DNA from: Pleodorina starrii
Lineage: Eukaryota; Chlorophyta; Chlorophyceae; Chlamydomonadales; Volvocaceae
DNA: 64,000 bases
Reading direction: 5' to 3'
Assembly (NCBI GenBank): GCA_030267565.1
Contig: BRXU01000009.1
Span: forward strand, 2,316,001 to 2,380,000
How positions within the stretch are numbered: position 1 is the first letter of the stretch; each line of letters opens with the position of its first letter. Positions 26,896 to 38,747 of this stretch are shown in pieces. Below the pieces are notes generated by a model. That model was not told where the DNA came from. It ran no database searches and was given only the letters and a program-made list of their open reading frames with translations. A program made the position numbers and the translations under genes.

Positions 26896-29124
26896 TCGCA
26901 ACGCCTTGGTGCTGGTGAATTCCCGCGACGCATCGACCGCTTTATACCGGAGGCTGCGTGGCGGCGGTCCGTGGCGTTATCATAGGGTTGGGCAGGGCAC
27001 TGGGATGGCGCTCGCGTGCATGCAGGACTCGTGGTTGGTGCCTGGGCTGACATTGCGGAGAGGGGCGCCAGCGTTGGCGCTCTCAAGAAAGGGCAAGGAT
27101 GGGAGGGCCTCACAGTTAAGAGTGCCAGCGCGTGTTGGGGGCCTGAGTCGGCGGCCCTGCAGCAGTTTCGAGGCATTTGATTGGCGGTGGGTGCTGAGAC
27201 TCTCTGGCGCTGCTGCCGGTAGCACTAGCACGGTATGTGTGCCTAGGTGTGGAGCGAGAGGTGTGCCGCAGGGGCTGTCGGGGAGCTGTTGTGGACCTTC
27301 CCACTCGCTCCCATTTGACGCAAAAAGACGTTGGATGGGCATACATTGCGTGGCGTGTCGGCTGACGGCCCAGACTTTGCGGCTGGAGGGGTTGGCGTTT
27401 GACGGCAACCATTGGGGCTATGTTTGGCCACACTCTGTGCTGCTTTCTGCGGTCTCGTTTGCTCGCTTGTCCGTCTGGATACACTGGGTCTTAGGCTGGG
27501 CTGAGCGCTCCAGCTGGTTCGCCGCAAGGCTGGCCCGGGCACTGACGCCTCAGCTCGTCAGGAGCGCCGAGGGCAACTCGTTATGTCGTACAACACCGTA
27601 TCGTCCATGTATGACACACACGTACGACAGCCTTCTCTCCTTCATCAGGGTATAAGAAGCGTATGGTTAATGGTGGTCTTTCCTTGGCATCGTGATGCGG
27701 GTGCGACGACGTAACACGTACTACGGTTGCCGGGGGCGACGGCGACCCTTGGGAGTTACCATTCGCAAGTACAGCGGGAATGGTGCGGACATTGCGGTGA
27801 TCAGGGAGATACCGCAGCGGCGAGTGGGGAGGCGCGAGTGGGTAGCTGCGGGCGGTGACGTGACAGGGCACTGGAGTGTTCCATGCGGCCGTGTAGGGTA
27901 GGGAGCGGAGACATGGCGCCGCGTGGGCCGTGAGGCAGCGTGGGGCAGCGAAAGGTGACGATGGAGACGCACAGCGGACTAAGGCGTGAGCGCAGGGTTG
28001 GCACCCATTATGGCGTTTATGCTGCCACTTGAAGGCAATTTACAAGGGCGGAAAGGTAAGACACCACGGGTCACGGGCGAAGGATATTGGTGGTATCGTG
28101 GGTGAGGTCGGTTGGAAGCGATTGAAGAGGCGACGGTGTGGCGTGGGGGTGGGCAAATGCACTCCTCAGGAAGCGAGCTGGACAGGTTATAAAACAGGTT
28201 ATAAAGCAGGTAGGACTATAAGTGCCCACGGAACCCCGGGGAGGTAATTTGCATCGACAGCCTTCCCTGCGGTAAACTGTTCCGTACAAGTGGTACGAAT
28301 GGCATTTGACCAATCCTACACAATGTGAACGAGCGCAAGCCTCAAACACGTGCCGGCTGCCACAAAACCTGTCACCGCCTCCAATAAGTGGTTTGGTTTG
28401 GTTTGCCGCATACTCAATGGGCATATGGCATAATATTTACCAGCCTCGCGAAGGTCGCGATTCGCAAAAGCTCTGCGGCCGCGCACTCCACTCCAGAAAC
28501 ACCCACCCCACCAGACACATCAATGGGCACCGAAGGGTACGCGAAGCGCCCTTCAATAGGTGCAAAAACGCGCCCTGCAATGCACACAGACGCGGCGCAT
28601 ATGCGGCTTGCCAATGGCACGTCCAGCGTACCGCCCCCATGGCCCCACTCGCACGAAGGCCTCAGACTCACAGTATGACTTGACACCGGAGAGACCGGTC
28701 TTTGGGAAGAAGATCCACCGTGTCAGGAACCTGCACGCAGTCGTCTTCGCTGTCATTTGCGTGCCCTGACCACGCCAGGTCGAAATGTGACCGCTAAACC
28801 CTGCACAGTCATCATATACGTGCGGCACAAGCTCGCCATATCACGAAGTTATGCTGCCATCATCCGCCCGCGCACGTCCGGCCAAGCATCGAACTGGCAA
28901 CGGGCCTGAACGACCCCGGGCCATGTGGCGCCGGTGCACACCAGAAAGCGCCCTAGCGAGCAGCCGGAGACCCAAATCCGACCTGCAAAGTGCGCGGCCG
29001 GTATCGCGCGCCGCGGTACGGCTCTCCCACACATAGGCAAACTCCCATCCACTCCTTTGCAGCCCCCCATCCGCCCCATGCACCTAAACACACGACCCCT
29101 GCACCCGCTTAGCTTCGCGCGCTC
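26896..29124. other. Convergent intergenic region, two 3' UTRs
   Basis: This region holds the 3' UTR of the nucleotidyltransferase (plus) and that of the ULK4-like gene (minus). The latter probably ends near the minus-strand TGTAA at 28044-28040. No plus-strand TGTAA was found soon after 26895. A tandem CAGGTTATAAA pair sits near 28181-28206. No convincing coding exon was seen. Confidence 0.5.
28040..28044 (-). terminator. TGTAA poly(A) signal for the ULK4-like gene
   Basis: The plus strand reads TTACA, which is TGTAA on the minus strand, about 1.08 kb past the stop at 29125. Long 3' UTRs are common in these algae. Confidence 0.45.
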
Positions 29125-32100
29125 CTAACGCAGCAGCGCGCCGAGCGACGAGACCACCTCCGCCGCCATGCTCCGCACGTTGGGATCCTGGGAACTCGCG
29201 GCGGACTGCCGTACCACGTTGTACAGTTGGGCGAGCTCAGACGACGCCGGCGCAGCACCCTGGACCTGCAGAGCGGACATAAGCGTGGCACAGACGCAGT
29301 TAGAAGAATCTGACACTGGATGTGTAGTGCTAGCATGGGTTGTCACCCAGGTTGTCACCACGAACCCAATCGGCCCAGCCTTTGGTCCAGCCAACGCGTA
29401 CTCACTTGTACAGGAACACACGAGAACCCCTCGACGACGCACAAAGCACGGCATGCCCGGATACAAGTCCCCTGCGTCAGTCCACAGGCCGCACCCTAAC
29501 CCGCACCGCGGCGGCGACTCAGCACGCAGCCCTCCCTTCCACCCGTCGACCCGCCCACATCCCGGGTGCAGAGGCCTTCCTCGAGGGCCGTTGCCGGCGC
29601 CTCCCCCTGCTGCTACTGTAGCTGCTCACCTCTACCGCCGAGATCAGCGCCTCTAGCAGCGGCTGCTGCAGCGGCGGCGGCACCGCCTGCTGCTGCCCGA
29701 CACCCTGCGGCTGCAGGTGCTGCCCCGCAAGTATGGTGGCGAGCGCAGAGGCGTTCTCGGGCGCCAGCAACCAGGGCGCGCACTGCTGCGGGAACAGCGC
29801 CACCAGGCTGGAAACGGCGCTGGCGGCAGAGGTGCAGACGGACATGTCGGGGTGCGCGCAGTTGTCCAGCAGCACGCCCGCCAGCTCCAGGAATACCGCC
29901 GCCAGGGAGCCGTCGGAGCGGTGGTGCGACACCTGGCAGGTGGGGGGGCGCGCCCGCCACCCATTTGCGATACAGAGTTGAACGGGAAGCGGAGCTCAAC
30001 AACGTGCGTGGTGACCGAGGGGGTGGGCCGAGAAAGATGCAGTGAGGTAGGGTGTGGCAGGTGGGGCTTCAACCTCAAAGCGCGGGGACAACACGCGAGG
30101 AAGAGGGCGCGCGCATATTAAAGTTGAGAGGGCTCCCGAGCGGAGCTTCCCGCTCATTCCGACCCGATCGGGCGTCTCGAAGGGGTACGCGCATAGACAG
30201 CTCGCTCGACGCGGCAGCAGCAACAACCCACACCCGTGTGAATGAACACGCTTTCGAATCTTCAGCTATCCAGCCAGGCTTTGCTTGCGACCGTGGGATA
30301 ATGTGAGAGCAGAGGCGCGGGCGCAACACCTGTGCATACATCTCCTCGTCCTTACCTCAACCGCGTCCCGCTGCAGAATCGTGTTGACCAGCTCCAGCAC
30401 GGGCTCTAGGAACGGCTCCACCGCGTTGTTGGACGCGTACTCCAGGACGGCAGCCACCTGCCGTCTCGGAAGTCAGGTCAGGAACAAGAGCGGCGAATTC
30501 AGGTTTCAAGGGACCGATTGCACGGCGTTCAGCGGCGCCGGCCTCGGCGAAATACATATTACTTGGATAGTCGCCTCCATTTGATAGTTGCCCTTGTGCC
30601 ATGCGACGTCCCCCACCCGTCCAGGCTTCACAAACACATGTTCAGCCCTGAGACCTCACCTTGTCCGCGACCTGCAGCTGGACCAGCTGCGAGATGGGTA
30701 TCGTGCCCGACACGATGATCTGGCGGCACAATCGGATGTTGTGAACGTTGTTGTTCGAGTGCTCCAGCGACAGAAACTCGAAGAACTGCGACGCTAGGCC
30801 CATCTTGTCCACTTCTGTCATGTAGCTGAGGTTGATCTCCAGCAGCCCGCCCAGCAGCTGCCGGGTGAGGAGGTGTGGGACACGGTACAACGCCCGGGGT
30901 TTGGTTTGGTTTGGTGGATTATTACGGGCAACCGGGCGCACGCCAATTGGCTTACGCGAGACGAGCCGCGACCAAACGACAAGCCAATACCAGCTGTAGA
31001 AGAAATACATCGGCGGAGACACGCATGCTTGCGGCATTGTTGAGACGCCAAGACCCCAGAACCCGAACTTCGGCCTCGTCATTTGAACGCAGACACCCAG
31101 CAGTATGATAGGCGTACTATGTGCTCTATATTAAATGCCAGATCTCTGGCTGGTACCATAACTCATCCACCGGGTTCGGCATCCGCCCCAATGCCAATCT
31201 CACCTTGAGCGCGTAGAGCGGCATGGGGTCCTCGTCCCGCAGCAGGCGCGGCACCAGCGGCAGGATGTACTGCCGCAGCACGTGGTCGATCTGCGCCGCC
31301 GCCACGCCGGTCGTGCCCTCTGCCCGCTGCTGCGCACTGCCATACAGCTCCTCGTCCAGCAGCAGCGTCGACAGCAAGTCGCTGACGATACGCAGGCAGA
31401 AGAAGCGCGCGTCGCCGCACTCTGCCTCCGCGCTCACCACACTGCACAGCGCCGGCAGCAGCGTGTTGAGCACAGCGGTGTAGTGTTGCAGCACCAGCTC
31501 GCCCTGCTGACACAGCGCCTGCGGATGGAAACACGGATGAAAGCGTGCGGAACCAGGTAAACTGGACGTTACGCTGGAAAAGAAAGGGCGTTCTTTTGGA
31601 GGGCCGGGCCGATCAAAGAAGGCGTGCCAAGCAAGCGTGCCAATCATCAGTACGACGAAAGACTAGTGGACGGACTCAAGCCGTTCGGAAAGAGTATGGC
31701 CGAGCGAGCCGCGCGCAGAACGCATGAATCCACGGCGGTTACAGCGGCTGATGCAGAAAAGGCAAGCTGGCATTTCCCTTGTGCACACGTGCCCTCGCGC
31801 GATGCCCACCTCAAGCACGTGTGTGAGCGTTGTCTTGAAGTCCGCGATCAAGGAAGCCCCCGACGACCCAGCGGATGCCACCAAGCTACTGCCCCCGCCG
31901 CCGCCGACGGAGCCGCCGGACGCCGGCCCCGCCGTGAGTGTCAGCCAGCTGGCCAGGTCCGCCACCAACTGCCCCGAAACCACAGCCGACCGGAAGTGCG
32001 GGCTGTTCATCAGGGACAGAATCACGGGGAACAGCGCCAGCGGCGACTTGGACGACTGCGGCCGCACTGGGCCGCCGGCCGTCACCAACGCGCCCATCGT

Positions 32101-35100
32101 GTTGCGGCGGCTGCCGCCCGCGGTGCCGCCGCCACGGCCACCCAGCTCCTCGGAAATCGAGCTGGCGATGGCGGGCACCAGGCGTGCCACCTCGGCACGC
32201 AGCGCCGACACCGTGCGGGCCAGGTACTCGTCCTTGTCGCGCGCGAGCCGCTCCGCCGCCGGCACCAGCTTGAACTTGCAGGCCTCCAACAGCCAGCGCG
32301 GGGACAGCCTGGAAGGGGGTTGTACAGAACGGGCGGTTGGTTACATGGGTGGTAGGACGGCCTTACGTTGGAAGTTGTGAGGAGTGCGTGCAAGGCTAGG
32401 GACGAGGGGCCAACCAGGCCGCCCATTGGAGCTTGCGCTTAAGCCACGCCTAAAACCAGATCCGGGACCCTGTCATAAACGTGCGGTGATGCCCGCATCT
32501 CGAAACACATGGACCCAGTGCCCGCCCAGCACGCGTGGTCGCGCGTAAGTGCAGTGTAAAGGCAGTCAAAAATCGCGCCTGCCTGCGGCCCAGTCCCCCG
32601 CACCTGCTGAGGAGCATGACGGTCACTACCGCCTTGGCGCGGATGATCGCCATGGAATGGTCCATCAGCGCAATCAGCCCCGGCAGGAGGCCGCGCTCCT
32701 CCGCCAGCGCGGCGCGTGCCCGCGTGGACAGATCCGGCTGCGACAGCGTCAGGTTGAGCAGGTTCAGCGCCGCCGTCTGCACCTTGCTGCTCGCGCCGCC
32801 CGCGCCACCACCGTTGCTGCTGCCGCCGCCCGCGCCACCGCCGGCGGAGGCCGACGCCGAGACCGTGCCCTCCAGCAGGCACCCCACAAAGAGGCGGATG
32901 CCGTACTTGTCCACGGTGTGCGCCACCAGGAGCGGACTGTGCCTGCGGGTCGACCCAAACAACAAGACGGTCGGGCGGGGTCACGCAAAAACGCGATTGA
33001 GAAAAAAAGCAAAGCGCGCCCCAGCAAAATGGACATACATGGTTTGGCTGCGTCTCCGAGGACGACAAGGCAGTTCAATGGTTAACCGCCGGCTGCCTTT
33101 CTGCGTGCCCTTTTGTGCAGAAGCGATTCATTATTGCTCCGCGCGCCCCGAGGGGCGCCAAGAGGGCAACGCGGCGCACCTGAGGAGGCGCGCCAGTGTC
33201 GAGGCCGCCGTCGCCCGCAGCTGCTCGCCCTTCGCCGTGTTCGTGATGATCTGCACCAGGCTGTACACCACATCCTGCGTCGCAAAGCGCGACGCCCACT
33301 CGCCGCCCTGACTGCAGATGTTCTCCACCGTCTTGACGGCGTAGTGCACCGCCACCTCGTCTTCCTTGTCCTTCAGCAGCCGGATGACCTGCGCGACAAT
33401 CAAACGCAATGCCAAGCTTGGATTATAATCTCCAATCCCCCGGCGTTCCAGCAAGAAACTGCTATCATGCAACTCCAACCATCCACAAGCCCATCCGAGA
33501 TCCTGCTAAAAACAGTCCAATGCTACGTGGCCTCCCACAATGAAAAAGCCCACATTCCAAACCCATGGAGCGACAAGACCACATGTGAGAGCTTGGTGTA
33601 CAGTACCCAACACACCTGCGCGTACGTGTTGCTGGTGATGCCCCAGACAATGCTTGGGTCAGCCGGCGGGGCGCCGCCGTTGCCTGCCGCCGCCGCTGCG
33701 TTGTCCTGCTGCTGCGTGGCGATGTAAAACAGCAGCTCGCCCAACGTGGCAATCACGCGCCGCCGCACACGCTCGTTCTTGTCCTGCGAGCCGCATGCAG
33801 CCAACGAGGGCAAGGTGTGACAAGCATCAAGCATGCCCAGAACGCGGCAGACGGGCTATGGAAAGACTCTCGAGGGAAGTGCTGCCAGGCATCCGGCATC
33901 CGGCTGCACGTGAGCTGCAGCTCGTTCAGCGCTCGGTTAGTTCATGTGTCCAATCCGCGCACCTTCAGAGCCTCGCTCAGCGTCTCCACGACGCCTGTCT
34001 GTGCGAGCTCCTCGGAAATGAAGGTGGCGTGCCGGACCAACAGGCCTGCAAAGGAGACCGGGACAAAACGCTCACAACGCACTCGACGTACCCAGCCGGT
34101 ACTTGGACGCCTACGGCCTAATATCAGGAGGCGCTCGACGCGCCAGTCGCCGGATTCCGAATAGGCCTTGCCATGATATTGGGGTTGCGCACCATCCCAT
34201 CCCCGCTCTGCCCGTGTCACTCACCGAGCACACTCGCCAGCCGGATGCGCAGTGTCGGCGCGCGCGCGTTCCGCAGCATGCGGATGAACAGGATGGTGAG
34301 CGAGCTGTTGATGAGGACGTTCGCTGCGTTGGTGTCACCGCAGAGCGTCTCGAAGTAGCTGAGCACGTTCACCTTGTCCTGTGGCAGCGCCAAAGACATA
34401 AGGTGTCTAATCCTGGGTGTGGCCGCCTTCGTATGTGGATTGGAAGAAGGTTTGGAACCCCTCCTACCTTCAGTGGCGCTGCGCTAGCAATGGCCCGGTA
34501 GATGTGCGTCAGGAATGCCTCCAGTTCCACCTGGTCCGCGCTCTGCATCTCCGCAAGCGTCAGGGGCTTAAAGGTCCAACCGGTGGCGTCGTAGCGCGGC
34601 TCGGGCAGACGCTCTGCGTGAAACGCATTACCATGACAGCAGCCAACAGCAAAATTACTGCACGGCGCGGAGCGGACTCTCGATGCCCCGCTACGCAGCA
34701 GGGCCAGACCCGACTGACAGTGTGGAACAGACGGGCTTCCGTTCCCTCGCATCCCGTTGCGTATGCAATTCCGTGCGGCACCATCTAGCGCGGCAACGAT
34801 TACGGGTTTCGCCTTTCCGTTCAGTACAGCGGATGCCGGGCATGCCAACGTGCAGGCACTTCCCATCAGCAACCCAAATCATACGGCCTGTCCTCCATAC
34901 GCGCCATGGAGCCCCTTTCAAGTGGTTCTAGCCTCACCTATTCGGCGATTCGCTACAATGGGCTTGACAGCCGTATCCGAGGCGTGCCAGATCAGGTCCT
35001 CCAGCGGCGCCGCGTCCCGATCCGTGGCCAGTGACCCGGTCTCCACGAGGAGGTCGTCGTCCATGCCCACACCCGCCGAAGAGGGCGCGCTCTGGCCGGA

Positions 35101-37813
35101 GTCGACGCCAGCGGCGGCATCGCCACCACGCCCGCTGCCGACAGCCGCTGACCGCCGCAGATCCTCCCCGCCGCGACCCTGCGCCCTCCCTGGCAGGCCG
35201 GCTCCCACAATGCCGCTGGAGGCGCTATCCGACGGGCCAACGCCGCCGCGGCGCGCTGGAGCCTGAGGCCCGAGGCCGCTGTGGCTGCTCTGGTGCGCAG
35301 CCGCCGCCGCTGCTGCGCGCGCCATCATGGCGTCGTTCGCTGTGGCGCTGATCATGCGACCAGCGTCCGACAGCGGCGCGCCCGAGCCCTGATCGATGAC
35401 CATGCCGTCGTCGCTGGGCGCCGGCGAGACCGGATTCTCCTCGTCTACCGCTGCGGGACCCAACCAATGGCCGTCGCGTCAGTACAGAACGCAGCAAAAA
35501 AACAGCACGTGACATTATGTATCGTCACCTATTAAACGTAGCCCATGGGCCATGGCCACAAGCGGCCGCGTCATGAGAGCCATAGCGGTCGGCCAGGGGA
35601 CACAACACCAGACGCCTTCAGTCCCTCGACTTCTTGCAAGTACAGCGTGCGGGTTGGGCATTCTAACCCCCGCTCCCCGAGACATGACTGCACGATGGCA
35701 CTAGTGCGGATACATGGCAGCTGCTCCCTGACTGGGCCATATCTGAGCCGGCGTGACCTGCTGTCGACCTACCTTCCTCCCGATTCTCCTCGAAGTCCAG
35801 CTCTGCGTCCGCCGAGTCAATGCGGATATCACCCTGCTGCGTCTGCACCGCTGCTGCACTTGCCACAGTGCTGCTGTAATCCGCACCCTCGCCCTCCCTT
35901 TCCAGATTGTGCAGGGCGATGCGAGACAGCCGTGTGATATCCACGCTCTGCCGCATGGTGCGGCCCTTGTCCAGCTGTAGTTAAGGGGGGCCAAGCTTGT
36001 GTTGGCGGGCGTACCGTAACGGCAGGCCAATCCATGTGCAAGCTGGACGCGATAACGACGAGACAGCAGGCGTATCCGTATGGTACGGGCCTAGCTATGC
36101 AATAATCCAGCCGGCACGTTCCAGACAGCAACCCACATCGCAGCAGTTCCATTATGTGGATACCCTCCTACCTTGAGCCCGTCCCGCGTAGACTGCCGCA
36201 TCTCCTCAATTGTGGGCGCGAGCCCGAACCTCGCAATAAACGCGTCAAGCGCCGGCTCCGGCGGCAGGTCAAGCGTTGGCAGGCGCACTTGCCAAAAGCG
36301 GTGCGCACACAGCTCCTGCACCATGACCGCGATAGGTGTGAGTCATCGGCCTCCCAGTGCAAGCAATTACCCAAGTGGGTCTCCTCGCTGCCCCGTTCGA
36401 AGCACAATTTCAGCAGATGCGGTGCATACAAGCTCACCTTCCACTTAATGCGGGTCGCCGGGTTCTTATCGAGTAGCCGCGTGATCATGTCGTGATACGC
36501 CTCGCTGGCCCCTGGGAGCATTAGCGCAACAGCAGTTACCAGCCGGGGCTGAAGGAAGCGCACCATTCATGAGAACATGCAGATATTTTCAAGGCACTTA
36601 GCGGAGTTTCTCCTTGGACAGGCATCCGCGCGGCTGCTGGGGTGGTTTCCAGCTCGCCCTGCCCCCCTTTTGCATGAGGCGTGCCTCCCAAACCGGCCGG
36701 AGCATTCATTCCATGCACCCCCGTACCCGGAATAGGCTGCGGCTCGTTGTTCAGGATTTCCTGAACTAGCTGGTTGAAGGAGGAGTTCAGGAAGGGCGGC
36801 CGGCCCATCGAGCACTCGTACAGCACGCAGCCCACAGCCCAGAGGTCCGAGGCCGTGGAGTGCGTTGCCCCTTCGGAGAACAGCTCCGGAGCCATGTAGC
36901 AGGGCGTGCCGCGCATGGCCTAGCATGGCAAGGGGCCGGGAGTGATGACGAAAGGCAGAGCAAAACAATCACGGTGGTTCCGGAGCACCGTTGTCCCGAG
37001 TATCAAAGACCATTATACAAACCAGGCTTCAAACAAACACGTTTCTGTGCTGCCAAGGGCCCTTTATAACCCCCTCCGCTGCGCACCTGCGGCAGCGCCT
37101 GCAGGGGCTTCTTGTTGATATCTGCCAGGCGCCGTGACAGCCCAAAGCCGCCCAGTTTCATCCGGCCGTTCTCATCCAGCAGGATGTTTGAGGGTTTCAG
37201 GTCACAATAAATGATCTCTTTGCTGTGCAGGTACTGCAATGCGGTAACCAGATCGCGTGCAAAGTCGTGCACCGAGCTCTCCGGCAGGCGGACGTCCTGG
37301 CGCAGCAGGGACATGAGGTCCCCACCAACGCAATACTCCAGGATGAGCCACAGATGGTTTGTGGTCTCATACCTGTGAGGGACGTAAGTACGCCGTGCAC
37401 GGGCGTATCTGCTCAGAAAGTCGATTCGGGAGGAGGTGCCACTGACGTTTCCAAACACATGGGCACTTACCACGCGTAAAACTTGAGGATGTTCCTGTGG
37501 TCCAGAGCGTGCATAGTGCGTACCTGCAACAGCGTGTGACCACGTTTAATTCACCTGCTACGACATAGCTGCGTGCGAAGGGTCTGTCTTTTTGCAATTA
37601 CCCCACCTCCTGCAGCACCCGAGCTTTCTGCGTTTTATCAACTGATTTGATGGCATAGTAGCTGATGGTCTTCTTTTTGCGGCCTTTGTACACGGTGGAG
37701 TGCTTGCCATGGCCGATCTTCTCATAGATGCTGCGGGGGGAAAGCAGCAGAGTCTTAACGTCGAATCCATTGGCTAGCACCCAAAGCTGCTCTGCTCACT
37801 GATAGTTGTTCAT
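29125..37813 (-). CDS. RUNKEL/ULK4-type protein kinase-like protein with HEAT/armadillo-like repeats
   Basis: Twenty-one exons: 37813-37800, 37730-37607, 37523-37471, 37372-37087, 36919-36727, 36511-36438, 36315-36172, 35974-35773, 35450-34938, 34613-34468, 34378-34225, 34045-33963, 33783-33616, 33388-33180, 32942-32604, 32308-31810, 31518-31204, 30857-30660, 30457-30356, 29932-29630, 29265-29125, giving 1419 residues. The N-terminus MNNYHIYEKIGHGKHSTVYK matches the plant RUNKEL type. The kinase domain spans about residues 4-260: Lys33 in YYAIK, Asp121 in IIYCDLKPSN, RGTPCYMAPE, and DLWAVGCVLYEC. The DFG triad is Gly139-Phe-Gly, so the Mg-binding Asp is missing. After an Ala/Ser-rich linker (residues about 360-530) the rest is helical-repeat sequence, with DKNERVRRR, TLGELLFYIATQ and VKTVENICSQ. 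Relatives act in cytokinesis (plants) and cilia/microtubules (ULK4). The start is fixed by the family N-terminus and a 14-base first coding exon. Confidence 0.93.
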
Positions 37814-38747
37814 GGCTGCTCAGGGAGCGGCACGGCCCGTGCGGGCCGTGCCTGGAGGAGCAGGGTACCCCAGCGCCCCTCCTCAGGACAGCCGCCGCCG
37901 CGTGAGTCCAGCCTCAACGCAAAGCTTTATAACTAGAGCCGATGATGAAGCGACCTGCCCTATTTTTGTATCGAGGGTGAAACCAGGTAAGTTTGTTTGA
38001 CTAGCAAGCAAATAGAGCGACGTTGCTTTCACAGAGTTATCCCCGGGATTGATGAACGTAATAGTGCACTGTGACGATGCAATAACCCCTTGTCGCTATC
38101 ATAACGAAAGCAAACAGAACTGGTTGTACGAACAACTAGTTTTTAGCAGTGTACTGCCAATTCGCTTGCGCAACACAAGTCGCTGCTTTCCTACTGAAGC
38201 ACATGCACAGTAACTTTATGACAATTTGGCCTGCAGCGAACGATTTTCGTAGCCCAGTCTTGGAGAAAATGCCCAGACCGGCAACCTGCTTACTTTTGCA
38301 TCTCGGATATCGAAAGACGTTACTCTGAGTGTGTTTTGTGGCTAGCTGCACCCCTCTGGCTTAGTGACGCCTGGCTAGGTGTTGCATCTTTCGGGACTCT
38401 GGAACTCGACCTGGCGATCAGTCGCCTGAGTGTAAAAAGGATAGCGACATATCCTTGCGAATTTAAATTTCTGTTGCCTTGGTCAGGGAGCAACTGGACT
38501 TAGAAAAAGTGCGCTGCCCCAACTGTGTTGCTAGAGATCGTCGCAGTAGGTCGGCGAGCCTCTGAAAATCTTGACTACTATTTTTGTATACTTTAATACA
38601 CGTGCCCCCTACGTCGCATAGGTCGCGCTTGAAAGGGGGACGGGTTGGAGGCCCCGTTCCTTAGCCCACATATCGAGCCAAGCCGGCCTCAATTGTGTGC
38701 GGTCCTCCTCAGCAAACCCTAGCGTAGTAAATCTTTCAACGTCGCAA
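37814..38747. promoter_or_regulatory. Shared divergent promoter region
   Basis: This 934-base interval separates the start codons of the minus-strand ULK4-like gene and the plus-strand plastid membrane protein gene. It must contain both 5' UTRs and both promoters. Next to the ULK4-like start it is very GC-rich; the rest (about 37970-38640) is AT-richer. A strong inverted repeat lies at 37829-37852. I cannot identify TATA boxes with confidence. Confidence 0.5.
37829..37852 (-). promoter_or_regulatory. Perfect hairpin in the presumed 5' UTR of the ULK4-like gene
   Basis: Arms GGCACGGCCC and GGGCCGTGCC (10 bp, perfect complements) flank the four bases GTGC. The element ends 16 bases upstream of the ATG at 37813. 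In the transcript it would form a very stable stem next to the start codon. A role in slowing initiation is inference only. Confidence 0.6.

Noticed and set aside
37812..37901. Plus-strand ATG with 30 codons and a GTGAGT donor
   Set aside because: It overlaps the well-supported ULK4-like start codon and has no downstream exon in matching phase. Kept only as a possible antisense transcript.
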